Notes: generated from the letters alone by a model not told the origin. A DNA stretch of 60,996 nt from Mycobacterium innocens (GCF_900566055.1 NZ_UPHQ01000040.1:1-60996); one strand, 5' to 3'. Positions 49,635 to 58,194 are shown, counted from the stretch's first letter. Program-made: numbers and translations.

Positions 49635-51368
49635 TCACCGGCCCGGGTATGCCTGGCGCGCGAAACGGCGGGCGAAACCCAGCAACTCTGCCCAGCCGCG
49701 GATCGAAACCACGTCCCAGCCCATCTCGACGGCCGGATTCAAGTCGTCGGGCCACCGGTACAGGTTGAGCACCATGGTGCCGCCACCGCGCGCCCGAGCC
49801 AACGATTCCCGGGCGATCACCGCGCCGTCGTTGCCGTGTTCGTCCTGGTTGAACATCGTCGTCACGCCGTCATCCGAGATCACCAGCACGTGCACGGGCC
49901 GGTCCCGTTCGGTGCGAGCAGCGTAAGTGTCGCGCAGTACGTGGATCGGAAAGGCGGTGCCGCCGCGGAGGTAGCCGGTGACGATCCGCAAGATGCGTTC
50001 GGTGTCGGTGATGAAACCGGCGGTGGTTTCGAACCGCCGCGCACCGCTCCACAGGGTGGCCTGGACACGGCCGCCGCAGCGCAGGCAGGACAGCGCGATG
50101 ATCGCTGCGGCCAGCGCCAGGAAAGACAGCTGTCGTTGCGGGTTGACGATGGAGCCCGACGAGTCGATGTAGAGGTCGAGGTCCAGTGGTTGCGGGCGCG
50201 GCGGCAGGTCTTCCTCGGGGGCCATTACTCGCTTGACGGTGGTGACGCCCGGTATGACGAGCGGGCTGCGAATGACCGAGTGCAGCCAATCGATGTCGGC
50301 CATCGGTTCCCCCACCGTCCACGGCGAAAGGCCTTCCGGCACCAGGTCTCCAGTGCTAGGCGCCGGCCTCGACGGGAACGGGATGAGGTGACGCTGGGCC
50401 GCCTCCCGGTAGTAGCGGACCGCGACGTCATGGTCGCTCAGCTTCAGACCCAGCGCGCGCAGCAGTTCGCCGTACTGGAAGGGCTCGCGAGCCTGGACCC
50501 GCGGCGCGGCCGACGGAACTTCTGAGAGCGGCTGTGCTGCAACAGGTTCAGCGCCCTCGGTGACCCGCGGGTCGTTGGCGGGATGCAGTGGCTCGGTCCG
50601 TTCGCCGGCGTCCATGTCGGTGAGCCCGGGCGGTACCACACCCCCGGCCGTGTTCAGCGAGTCGTCCCAGCCGGCCAGAACGCGGCGGGCGTCAGGGTCT
50701 TGAGCCAGATACGGCAGGCATAGAGCGGCGAACCCGGCTGCCCCGTCGAGCCAGTCCGAACGGTAGGCACGCACCAGCCGACTTCCCAACTGGGCGTCGC
50801 CTTCGATCCGGTCGGGCAGCGGACCGGGGGACAGGTCGCCGCGGCGCAATGCCCACAAGATCTCGTAGATGCGCTGGTAGAGGCGCCACAAGTCGCTGAT
50901 CGGTCCCTCGGGGGCATGCGCTTTCAGTCGGCGATACACCTCGTCCATGCGCAGGCCGGAGCCGCGTTGCAGCCGGTCGTTGATGTGCAGGTCGGCGTAG
51001 AGGTTGGCCACGGCCGGTGCGGCGCCTTCCACCCCCGGCAGCGCCCAGCGCATGCGGGCCAGCATCCGCGCTTGGTCGGTGAGGTTGGCCGGACACAGGA
51101 TGTGGTGGCCGATCTCATGACCCATGATCTCCAGCGGCAGGTCCACCAGGTTCCGCTCGATCACCTGTTGTAGGTCGATCACCACCAGTTGGTCGGTCAG
51201 CCGGATCATGGCGAAGCTGCCGTCCAGGCCCGACCTGTTGGCCTGCTCGGTCGTCGTGCACAACTGCGGCTCGCGCAGCCGGGTGAACCGACTCCATAAC
51301 GCCAGGGCGTCGGACCAGCGTCGGTGCCATTCTTGGCGGGCGTCGGCCGCGGTGGCGACGGTCGTCAT
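49635..51368 (-). CDS. HExxH metallopeptidase-VWA fusion (DUF2201-like)
   Basis: 577 aa. The N-terminal part has IMGHEIGHHILCP, an HExxH zinc-site motif at residues 84-88, followed by NLYADLHINDRLQ, a plausible third-ligand helix. The C-terminal part is a VWA domain with MIDAS DSSGS (402-406), RGGTAFP in place of the second loop, and VISDDGVTTMF with Asp residues of the third. This layout (putative metallopeptidase, helical linker, VWA-like) matches the DUF2201 family, whose genes commonly lie beside MoxR ATPases. The start ATG 51368 overlaps the upstream stop as ATGA. Probable partner of the AAA+ protein 0.9 kb upstream: MoxR-VWA pairs remodel or metallate a client enzyme. Confidence 0.87.
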   Translation of the reverse strand: MTTVATAADARQEWHRRWSDALALWSRFTRLREPQLCTTTEQANRSGLDGSFAMIRLTDQLVVIDLQQVIERNLVDLPLEIMGHEIGHHILCPANLTDQARMLARMRWALPGVEGAAPAVANLYADLHINDRLQRGSGLRMDEVYRRLKAHAPEGPISDLWRLYQRIYEILWALRRGDLSPGPLPDRIEGDAQLGSRLVRAYRSDWLDGAAGFAALCLPYLAQDPDARRVLAGWDDSLNTAGGVVPPGLTDMDAGERTEPLHPANDPRVTEGAEPVAAQPLSEVPSAAPRVQAREPFQYGELLRALGLKLSDHDVAVRYYREAAQRHLIPFPSRPAPSTGDLVPEGLSPWTVGEPMADIDWLHSVIRSPLVIPGVTTVKRVMAPEEDLPPRPQPLDLDLYIDSSGSIVNPQRQLSFLALAAAIIALSCLRCGGRVQATLWSGARRFETTAGFITDTERILRIVTGYLRGGTAFPIHVLRDTYAARTERDRPVHVLVISDDGVTTMFNQDEHGNDGAVIARESLARARGGGTMVLNLYRWPDDLNPAVEMGWDVVSIRGWAELLGFARRFARQAYPGR

Positions 51369-52297
51369 CGGCCGGGCTCCACGACCAGCACCTGATAGCT
51401 GGTGGGCACCGTGAGCGCGGTCATGTCCGCGGTAGCGGCGACACTGACCGGGCGCACCCCCGGGGGAACGAAAGCCTTTGTGGCCGAGGAAAAATCGATG
51501 CTCTGCGGTTCGGTGCGGGTCAGCGTGGCGCCCCAGGCATCGGCGTGCAGCAACCAGGCGTCTGGTCCGGAGCAGACCACGATGTGCCCGGCCCGGACCC
51601 CGACCCGCGGCGGACTCAAGAACTGACCTCCGAACCCTCGGAAAGCCCCCACCCGGTGGGCGACGGACGGAGCGCCGGTAGGGGTTCGGCCGGGTCGCCA
51701 CCACCGGTTGTCCCGCATCCGTTGCAGGGTGTCGGCTGCCGTCACCCCGTTGACGCCGACTGCGGCGCTGAATGCGGCATCACTGAGCGTCACCGCGACG
51801 CTCAGGGCGCTGTCGCGGTACTGGCTGAGGCCAAGCAGCCAGGCCGCGACCTGTCCGGCACGCATCGTCATCGTCGGGTTACCGGCGGCCGCTGCGGTGG
51901 TCACGCGGGTGAGCCACTCGCCGACGGACAGCCCGCAGTGGTGCAGGTGGACAACGGCATTGGCGAGTGAACCGAAGACCTTGCGCGGTTCGTCGAGCAG
52001 GATCCGCGCCAACCCCGGCAGCGCGGCCAGCAGCGGGTCGTGGGAGCCGCCGCCAAGGCGGTGCTGGCCGACGAGCTCGACAACGGAGTCGAATACCGCG
52101 GCCAGCACGCGCGCACCGGAGCCGGGCGAGATCCGGTCGCATGAGTCGACGAGGTCGCGCAGCGGGCCCCGAATTTGGTTCTCCAGGATGGTGGTGTCGA
52201 AGTCGACATAGGTTCGGCGCGCGTTGGCGACGATCGCGTTGCAGCGGTCCCGATGCTGGGCGAGCGCGGCGGCCATCGGGCCGTCAACCAGCGTCAT
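51365..52297 (-). CDS. Unknown protein between MoxR and VWA genes
   Basis: 310 aa; not recognised. The N-terminal 190 residues are helical (AALAQHRDRCNAIVANARRT, LGGGSHDPLLAALPGLARIL, AGQVAAWLLGLSQYRDSALS). The C-terminal part is beta-rich (FLSPPRVGVRAGHIVVCSGP, DAWLLHADAWGATLTRTEPQ, TSYQVLVVEPGR). No Cys cluster, ATPase or membrane motif. It overlaps the MoxR gene by 14 bp and the VWA gene by 4 bp, so the three are translated together, and it is probably a component of the same complex. Confidence 0.8.
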   Translation of the reverse strand: MTLVDGPMAAALAQHRDRCNAIVANARRTYVDFDTTILENQIRGPLRDLVDSCDRISPGSGARVLAAVFDSVVELVGQHRLGGGSHDPLLAALPGLARILLDEPRKVFGSLANAVVHLHHCGLSVGEWLTRVTTAAAAGNPTMTMRAGQVAAWLLGLSQYRDSALSVAVTLSDAAFSAAVGVNGVTAADTLQRMRDNRWWRPGRTPTGAPSVAHRVGAFRGFGGQFLSPPRVGVRAGHIVVCSGPDAWLLHADAWGATLTRTEPQSIDFSSATKAFVPPGVRPVSVAATADMTALTVPTSYQVLVVEPGR

Positions 52298-53876
52298 GGG
52301 TCAGCCATGCGAGATAGTTGGTGTAGCGCTGGTGCAGGTACTTCAGCGCGATGATGTCGTCGTAGACGGTGCCGTACAGCTTTCGTCCGGTCGACCAGCC
52401 GCTCAAGGTGCGCTCGATGCGGACCAGTCGATCGCGCACCTGGCGCTCGGTGATGCCGTCGAGGCCCAGCTCGAACTCGGCGAACAGATCGACCACCGGA
52501 TCGTCGGCGTCGAGTCCCTGTTGGTCGTATTGCGCGCAGGACAGCTCGAACAGGCGCCGGATCCAGCCGACTCGGTCGGCTCGGTAGGCGGCGTTGCCCG
52601 CCACCTCGAAAAACGGCGCGTCGCGATCCTGAACCAGCCGGTTCACCAGGACGAACGGCAGTATGTGCCGAACGTCCTCGATCGCGACGATGCAAGTTCC
52701 GCGGAAGTACGCCAACGCTTTTGCAAATACCAAAATGGTCTGCAGCGACCTCACCGACAGCCCGTTGTGGGTTTGCGCGCCCAGGTCGGCGAGGCGATCG
52801 CGGCCGGTGTCGTCCAGGGCCAGCAGGTGCGGATCGAGCCCGGCCAGCCGTGCGGTGTCCTTTGTCTTGTATTCCAGGGTGCACGCCGCGGCATCGAGGA
52901 ACTCGAACTGGCTGACGAAGAACTCGATCCGCCGTCGCACTTCGAAAGGAATCTCGACGGCGAGGACCTCCGCATAGAGCCGATCCAGCTCGGCGGCGCT
53001 GAACACCAGCTGTTCGGGTACGACTTCGTCCGGACGAAAGCCGGCCTCGATCCGGTCCAGCAGATGGGTGAGGAAGCGCGGGTTGAAGTTCAGCGCCGCC
53101 ACCACCACGTCGATGCGGTCGCGCAGCGCTTCGATCACGTGGTAGGTGCCGCCGCCGGCGTCGTCATTGGCGGTCAGATACCAGGCGGCCTCGGGACACT
53201 CCAGCACCTGGTCGAACATCTCGGCGTAGTTGTCGCCCATCAGCGTCAGCAGTGCCGACTGGGTGCGAGTGGGAATCCGGTTGTACTCGTCGACAATTCG
53301 GACGCGCATCTGCAGCCAAGCCCGCCAGGCGATCCGAATGTCCTGCGGGCTGGCGGCTTTGATCAGGTCGGCGGGCAGCGGGCTGCCCAGCAGGTCCGCC
53401 ACCGTCATCTCCGGATGACCATGCTGCATCCCGCGGCGGATTTCGGTAACCGAGTAGCCCGCCAAGACACCCATCAATACCGCACTGGCCGTCTTGCCCC
53501 GGCCCGGCCCGCCGACGAGCAGGCACCGCCGCCGGACCGCGAAGTTGAGCAGGGGGATCAGGACGAAGCTGCTGTAGGACTGGCCGCTGGGAAGATCGAC
53601 CTGGGTCTGGGAGTCGCCGAATCGGAAACTCTGGTGAGCGCCGTGGAAGTAGTCGATGTCGTAATGCGGGCTGATGATCGCCTGGTTGACGATCCAGAAG
53701 TAGGCCTGACGCAGCTTTTCATCGAGCGCGACCTCGCCGGCATGCTCCTCACCCGTACTGATCGGACCTCGGTAGAGGTCGGCGACATCGAAGACGGGCG
53801 CACCGCGATGGTCGGCCGTGGGGTTGGTGGGTGCCTCGGGTACATGGCGAAGTTTTCGCCGATCGATCAGGGCCAC
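52284..53876 (-). CDS. MoxR-type AAA+ ATPase
   Basis: 530 aa, longer than the roughly 330 aa MoxR norm. Walker A GGPGRGKT at 122-129, Walker B as VRIVDEYNR (about 192-200) with Asp-Glu, and sensor-1 in WYLTANDDAGGG. The lid follows at NFNPRFLTHLLDRIEAGF, with VRSLQTILVFAKALAYFRG as the helical sensor-2 region. The N-terminal 115 residues and C-terminal 130 are extra and unassigned. MoxR ATPases work with a VWA protein as chaperones for metal or cofactor insertion or complex assembly. It begins 21 bp after sdhB with no promoter or terminator visible between, so it is probably read through from the sdh operon. Confidence 0.9.
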   Translation of the reverse strand: MALIDRRKLRHVPEAPTNPTADHRGAPVFDVADLYRGPISTGEEHAGEVALDEKLRQAYFWIVNQAIISPHYDIDYFHGAHQSFRFGDSQTQVDLPSGQSYSSFVLIPLLNFAVRRRCLLVGGPGRGKTASAVLMGVLAGYSVTEIRRGMQHGHPEMTVADLLGSPLPADLIKAASPQDIRIAWRAWLQMRVRIVDEYNRIPTRTQSALLTLMGDNYAEMFDQVLECPEAAWYLTANDDAGGGTYHVIEALRDRIDVVVAALNFNPRFLTHLLDRIEAGFRPDEVVPEQLVFSAAELDRLYAEVLAVEIPFEVRRRIEFFVSQFEFLDAAACTLEYKTKDTARLAGLDPHLLALDDTGRDRLADLGAQTHNGLSVRSLQTILVFAKALAYFRGTCIVAIEDVRHILPFVLVNRLVQDRDAPFFEVAGNAAYRADRVGWIRRLFELSCAQYDQQGLDADDPVVDLFAEFELGLDGITERQVRDRLVRIERTLSGWSTGRKLYGTVYDDIIALKYLHQRYTNYLAWLTHDAG

Positions 53877-53897
53877 GTGGTTGCCTTCTCGGGTTGC

Positions 53898-54725
53898 TCA
53901 GCGCGAGAACATGAGCGCGCGCTTGACCTCCTGGATCGCCTTGGTCACCTCGATACCGCGCGGGCAGGCGTCGGTGCAGTTGAACGTGGTCCGGCAGCGC
54001 CACACCCCGTCGACCTCGTTGAGGATGTCGAGGCGTTCGGCGGCGGCCTCGTCACGGCTGTCGAAGATGAAGCGGTGGGCGTTGACGATCGCCGCCGGGC
54101 CGAAGTAGCTGCCCTCGTTCCAGAACACCGGGCAGCTGGTGGTGCAGGCCGCGCACAGGATGCACTTGGTGGTGTCGTCGTAGCGGGCGCGGTCGGTCTG
54201 GCTCTGAATCCGTTCGCGGGTGGGCGGATTGCCGCTGGTGATCAGATACGGCTTGACCGCGCGATAGGCGTCGAAGAACGGCTCCATGTCGACCACCAGG
54301 TCCTTTTCCACCGGCAGCCCGCGAATCGGTTCGACCGTGATGGTCAGTTGCTTACCGGGCTTTTTCGGCAGCAGGTCACGCATCAGCACCTTGCAGGCCA
54401 GCCGGTTGACGCCGTTGATCCGCATGGCATCCGAGCCGCACACCCCGTGCCCGCACGACCGCCGGAAGGTCAGTGTGCCGTCGAGGTAACCCTTGATGTA
54501 GATGAGCAGGTTGATCACCCGGTCGCTGGGCAGGCAGGGCACCCGAAAGCTTTGCCAGCCACCGGTTTCGGTGTACCGCTCCGGGTCATCCGGGTTGAAC
54601 CGGGCGATCTTGACGGTCACCATCACCGAGCCCTCGGGAACCGGCGGCAGCGGTCTCTCCGGCAGGTCCGGCACCGGTTCGGTCTCGGCTACCTCTGCTG
54701 ATCCCACAGTGTCGCCTTCGGCCAT
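53898..54725 (-). CDS. sdhB: Succinate dehydrogenase iron-sulfur subunit
   Basis: 275 aa. Carries electrons from SdhA to quinone. All three cluster motifs are seen: 2Fe-2S in RRSCGHGVCGSDAMRING with a fourth Cys in RLACKVL; 4Fe-4S in KCILCAACTTSCPVFW; and 3Fe-4S in CRTTFNCTDACPRGIEV. Its ATG shares one base with the sdhA stop (TGATG), so coupling is tight. Membrane-peripheral, cytoplasmic side. Confidence 0.98.
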   Translation of the reverse strand: MAEGDTVGSAEVAETEPVPDLPERPLPPVPEGSVMVTVKIARFNPDDPERYTETGGWQSFRVPCLPSDRVINLLIYIKGYLDGTLTFRRSCGHGVCGSDAMRINGVNRLACKVLMRDLLPKKPGKQLTITVEPIRGLPVEKDLVVDMEPFFDAYRAVKPYLITSGNPPTRERIQSQTDRARYDDTTKCILCAACTTSCPVFWNEGSYFGPAAIVNAHRFIFDSRDEAAAERLDILNEVDGVWRCRTTFNCTDACPRGIEVTKAIQEVKRALMFSR

Positions 54726-56515
54726 CAGTACTTCCGTTCCTTGGGTTCGTAGCGGGTCTGCACGACGGGTTTGAAGTCCAGCGCGATGTCGCTGAGCAGT
54801 TCGGTGCCCTGCTTATCGGCCCCAAATTCCTTATCGGCCCCAATTTCCTTGTAGGCCATGGTGTGGCGCATGTAGTTGACGTCGTCGCGGTTGGGGTAGT
54901 CCTCGCGGGCATGCCCGCCGCGGGATTCCTTGCGGTTGAGTGCGCCGACCACGGTGACCTCGGCCAGCTCCAGCAAGAAGCCCAGCTCGATGGCTTCCAG
55001 CAGGTCACTGTTGAAGCGTTTTCCCTTGTCGTGCAGGCTGATTCGGGAGTATCGCTCCTTGAGTGCGTGGATGTCGGTGAGCGCCTGCTTCAGGGTTTCC
55101 TCGGTGCGGAACACCGCGGCGTTGTTGTCCATCGTGCGCTGCAGCGCGCCGCGGATGTCGGCTACCCGTTCGTTGCCGTGCTCGGACAGGATGTCGTTCA
55201 CCCATCCCACGACCATGGCCGCCGGGTTCGGTGGCATCTCGACGAAGTCGTGACCGCGCGCGTAGTTGGCCGCGGCGATGCCGGCCCGGCGACCGAACAC
55301 GTTGATGTCCAGCAATGAGTTGGTGCCCAGCCGGTTGGCGCCGTGTACCGACACGCACGCGCACTCGCCGGCCGCGTACAGGCCCGGGACGGTGTGGGTG
55401 TTGTCCCGCAGCACCTGGCCGGTGACCGTGGTGGGGATGCCGCCCATCACGTAGTGGCAGGTCGGGTAGACCGGGACCAGCTCGTGCACCGGGTCCACGC
55501 CCAGGTAGGTGCGGGCGAACTCGGTGATGTCGGGCAGCTTGGCCTCCAGCACGTCCGCACCCAGGTGGCGCACGTCGATGTAGACGTAGTCCTTGTGCGG
55601 GCCGGCGCCGCGGCCCTCCAGCACCTCCAGCACCATCGAGCGGGCGACGATGTCGCGGGGAGCCAGGTCGACGATCGTGGGGGCGTAGCGCTCCATGAAG
55701 CGTTCACCCTCGCCGTTGAGCAGCCGGCCGCCCTCGCCGCGCACCGCCTCGGAGATCAGGATGCCCAGGCCGGCCAGTCCGGTCGGGTGGAACTGGTGAA
55801 ACTCCATGTCCTCCAACGGAAGTCCCTTACGGAAGACGATGCCGATGCCGTCGCCGGTGAGGGTGAGCGCGTTGGATGTGGTCTTGTACATCCGGCCGGA
55901 GCCGCCGGTCGCGATCACGACGGCCTTGGCGTGGAAGACGTGGATGTCGCCGGTCGCCAGCTCGTAGGCCACCACCCCGGTGGCCACCGGGCCGCTGGGA
56001 GTGTGGGTGAGTGCCAGGTCGAGTACGTAGAACTCGTTGAAGAACTCCACGTCGTGCTTGACACAGTTTTGGTAGAGGGTCTGCAGGATCATGTGGCCGG
56101 TGCGGTCGGCGGCGTAGCACGCCCGGCGCACCGGAGCCTTGCCATGGTCGCGGGTGTGGCCGCCGAAGCGGCGCTGGTCGATGCGGCCCTCGGGGGTGCG
56201 GTTGAACGGCATCCCCATTTTCTCCAGGTCCAGCACCGCGTCGATGGCTTCCTTGCACATGATCTCGACGGCGTCCTGGTCAGCCAGGTAGTCGCCGCCC
56301 TTGACGGTGTCGAAGGTGTGCCATTCCCAGTTGTCGTCTTCGACGTTGGCCAGGGCGGCGCACATGCCGCCCTGGGCGGCGCCGGTGTGGCTGCGGGTGG
56401 GGTAGAGCTTGGTCAACACGGCGGTGCGGACCCGCGGACCGGCCTCTACCGCAGCGCGCATGCCGGCACCGCCCGCGCCGACGATCACCACGTCGTATCG
56501 GTGTTGGTGGATCAC
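54725..56515 (-). CDS. sdhA: Succinate dehydrogenase flavoprotein subunit
   Basis: 596 aa. Oxidises succinate to fumarate with covalent FAD. Seen: DVVIVGAGGAGMRAAVEAG (FAD dinucleotide fold), TRSHTGAAQGGM with the FAD-linked His, HQFHPTGLAGLG, GEGGRLLNGEGERFM, PTCHYVMGGIPT with an active-site His, and SVHGANRLGTNSLLD. GTG 56515 is chosen because IHQHRYDVVIVG then matches the known mycobacterial N terminus. Near the C terminus, KEIGADKEFGADKQGTEL contains a six-residue tandem duplication not expected from the family, encoded by an 18-bp repeat at 54813-54848. Confidence 0.98.
   Translation of the reverse strand: MIHQHRYDVVIVGAGGAGMRAAVEAGPRVRTAVLTKLYPTRSHTGAAQGGMCAALANVEDDNWEWHTFDTVKGGDYLADQDAVEIMCKEAIDAVLDLEKMGMPFNRTPEGRIDQRRFGGHTRDHGKAPVRRACYAADRTGHMILQTLYQNCVKHDVEFFNEFYVLDLALTHTPSGPVATGVVAYELATGDIHVFHAKAVVIATGGSGRMYKTTSNALTLTGDGIGIVFRKGLPLEDMEFHQFHPTGLAGLGILISEAVRGEGGRLLNGEGERFMERYAPTIVDLAPRDIVARSMVLEVLEGRGAGPHKDYVYIDVRHLGADVLEAKLPDITEFARTYLGVDPVHELVPVYPTCHYVMGGIPTTVTGQVLRDNTHTVPGLYAAGECACVSVHGANRLGTNSLLDINVFGRRAGIAAANYARGHDFVEMPPNPAAMVVGWVNDILSEHGNERVADIRGALQRTMDNNAAVFRTEETLKQALTDIHALKERYSRISLHDKGKRFNSDLLEAIELGFLLELAEVTVVGALNRKESRGGHAREDYPNRDDVNYMRHTMAYKEIGADKEFGADKQGTELLSDIALDFKPVVQTRYEPKERKY
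54813..54848. repeat. 18-bp tandem duplication inside sdhA
   Basis: TTATCGGCCCCAAATTCC at 54813-54830 is repeated at 54831-54848 with a single A-to-T change. It stays in frame and adds six residues (EFGADK next to EIGADK). Confidence 0.85.
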
Positions 56516-56577
56516 CGCCGCCGCCGACGATGCAGAGCGAAGCGATGAGGAGGAGGTGGCGAAAACATGTGCGCCTT

Positions 56578-57057
56578 TCAGGAGATGTTCGCGTCGAAGG
56601 TCAGCAACACGTAGCTGCCCAGCACCAGCGTGAATGTCATCGACACCGCCAGCAGCGAATTGAGCCAGAACCGGGTGGATTCCTTGCGGCTGTAGTCGTC
56701 GATGATGACGCGCAGTCCGTTGCCGCCGTGCAACTGCGCCAGCCACAACAGCAGCAGGTCCCAGGTCTGCCAGAACGGTGAGTTCCAGCGCTGCGCCACG
56801 TAGTTGAAGTCGATGCGATAGACGCCGTTGTCCCACATCAGACCGATGAACAGGTGACCCAGGGCCAGGAACACCAGCACCACCCCGGAGAACCGCATGA
56901 ACAGCCAGGCGAATTTCTCGAAGTTGGGCATACCGGCGCGGCGCCGCGGCGACCGCGGATTGTCCAGGCTGGCGGGCCGGTCATGGGTGCGTTGCAGCAC
57001 CGGTGCGCGGCGGCTCTTGCCGGTTTGCGGGTTGAGCTGCACGCCGGGGGTGCTCAT
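56578..57057 (-). CDS. sdhD: Succinate dehydrogenase membrane anchor subunit
   Basis: 159 aa. Three transmembrane helices: WLFMRFSGVVLVFLALGHLF, TWDLLLLWLAQLHGGNGLRV and LLAVSMTFTLVLGSYVLLTF. The His residues in LGHLFIG and QLHGGNG and the DDYSRK end of the second helix are as expected for anchor subunits binding heme or quinone. The first 40 residues are a polar lead. ATG 57057 overlaps the sdhC stop as ATGA. sdhA follows after 62 bp. Confidence 0.94.
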   Translation of the reverse strand: MSTPGVQLNPQTGKSRRAPVLQRTHDRPASLDNPRSPRRRAGMPNFEKFAWLFMRFSGVVLVFLALGHLFIGLMWDNGVYRIDFNYVAQRWNSPFWQTWDLLLLWLAQLHGGNGLRVIIDDYSRKESTRFWLNSLLAVSMTFTLVLGSYVLLTFDANIS

Positions 57058-57530
57058 CGGAAGTGCTCCCACATGTGGATGCCCAGCACCACCGCCGCGG
57101 GCACCAGGATCAGCAGCCATACGATGCCGACGACGCCCAACATCAGCCGCTGATAGCGCGGCCCCTGCGACCAGAAGTCGATCAAGATGATCCGGATTCC
57201 GTTGAGGGCGTGGTAGGAGACCGCAACCACCAACCCGAATTCCATCAGGCCGACGACCGGCGTCTTGTAGGTGCCGATCACCGAGTTGTACGCCTGGGGG
57301 CTGACCCGCACCAGCGCGGTGTCCAGGACGTGGACGAACAGGAAGAAGAAGATCGTCGCGCCGGTGATGCGATGCAGCACCCACGACCACATGCCGGGGT
57401 CGCCGCGATAGAGGGTCCGTGGTGGCCGCCGTTTGCGTGATGATCCGGGGGCAGGTTCAGGCCCCTTTGTGGGCGCTGCCGGATTCGCGGTCGTCGCCTT
57501 GGTATTCAGACCGTCCTCACCGCCTTCCAA
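57054..57530 (-). CDS. sdhC: Succinate dehydrogenase cytochrome b-556 subunit
   Basis: 158 aa from ATG 57530. The core begins at YRGDPGMWSWVLHRITGATI and has three helices, with FFFLFVHVLDTAL, VGLMEFGLVVAVSYHALNGI (heme-ligand His) and MLGVVGIVWLLILVPAAVV, ending HMWEHFR. M. tuberculosis SdhC is annotated shorter, starting at the internal MWSW, so the 46-residue N-terminal lead is uncertain. First gene of the sdh operon, divergent from cdd across 186 bp in which I see only weak -10-like hexamers. Confidence 0.94.
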   Translation of the reverse strand: MEGGEDGLNTKATTANPAAPTKGPEPAPGSSRKRRPPRTLYRGDPGMWSWVLHRITGATIFFFLFVHVLDTALVRVSPQAYNSVIGTYKTPVVGLMEFGLVVAVSYHALNGIRIILIDFWSQGPRYQRLMLGVVGIVWLLILVPAAVVLGIHMWEHFR

Positions 57531-57716
57531 ACCCCGTAAGAAACGGCATCAAACAGCTCTAGCCGGGCAATCGAGCTTAACTTGACCAGGTCCGCGGGCG
57601 GTACCGACAGTCCGATCGCAATCATGTGTCGCGTGGCCATTCGTGGTCGACGCGGCTCGTCCCGTCGGGGTTAAGGTTGCCTACCGGGGTCGGCCCATCG
57701 TCGAGCGGGGTTGCGA

Positions 57717-58139
57717 ATGCCTGATGTCGATTGGGATATGCTGCGCGACAAGGCAATTCAGGTGTTAGCCGGTGCGTATGCACCCTATTCACGCTTCCCG
57801 GTCGGTGCGGCCGCGCTGGTTGACGACGGCCGTGTCGTCACCGGCTGCAATGTCGAGAATGTCTCCTACGGCCTGGGCCTGTGCGCCGAATGCGGAGTGG
57901 TGGGCGCCTTGCACGCGACCGGAGGCGGTCGGCTGGTCGCATTGGCATGTGTGGACGGCGCCGGGTCGGCATTGATGCCGTGCGGACGGTGTCGTCAGCT
58001 GTTGCTCGAACACGGCGGCCCGGAGCTGTTGATCGACCATCCGGGCGGGCCGCGTCGGCTCGGCGAACTACTGCCGGAACCTTTCCGTGCAGATCTTGCA
58101 TCCGGGCCAGCGGATGAGCCCGGTCGCGAATTGTCGTGA
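57717..58139 (+). CDS. cdd: Cytidine deaminase
   Basis: 140 aa, the small tetrameric type (Rv3315c). Deaminates cytidine and deoxycytidine in pyrimidine salvage. Seen: AYAPYSRFPVGAAALVDDGR, GCNVENVSYGLGLCAECGVV with the zinc Cys and catalytic Glu, and LMPCGRCRQLLLE with the two further zinc Cys. ATG 57717 (PDVDWDML) is preferred over a TTG at 57711. In M. tuberculosis cdd is followed by deoA and add; here a PE-cellulase gene follows instead. Confidence 0.96.
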   Translation: MPDVDWDMLRDKAIQVLAGAYAPYSRFPVGAAALVDDGRVVTGCNVENVSYGLGLCAECGVVGALHATGGGRLVALACVDGAGSALMPCGRCRQLLLEHGGPELLIDHPGGPRRLGELLPEPFRADLASGPADEPGRELS

Positions 58140-58194
58140 CCCCGTGCGAATTTGACGTGCTGGCAGTTTAAAGATCTCATGGCAAATTAATGAA

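Noticed and set aside
57669..57690. Possible IdeR/DtxR iron box near TTAAGGTTGCCTACC upstream of cdd
   Set aside because: The two half-sites are too close by several bases and the outer bases do not match the 19-bp palindrome; cdd and sdh are also not expected direct targets.
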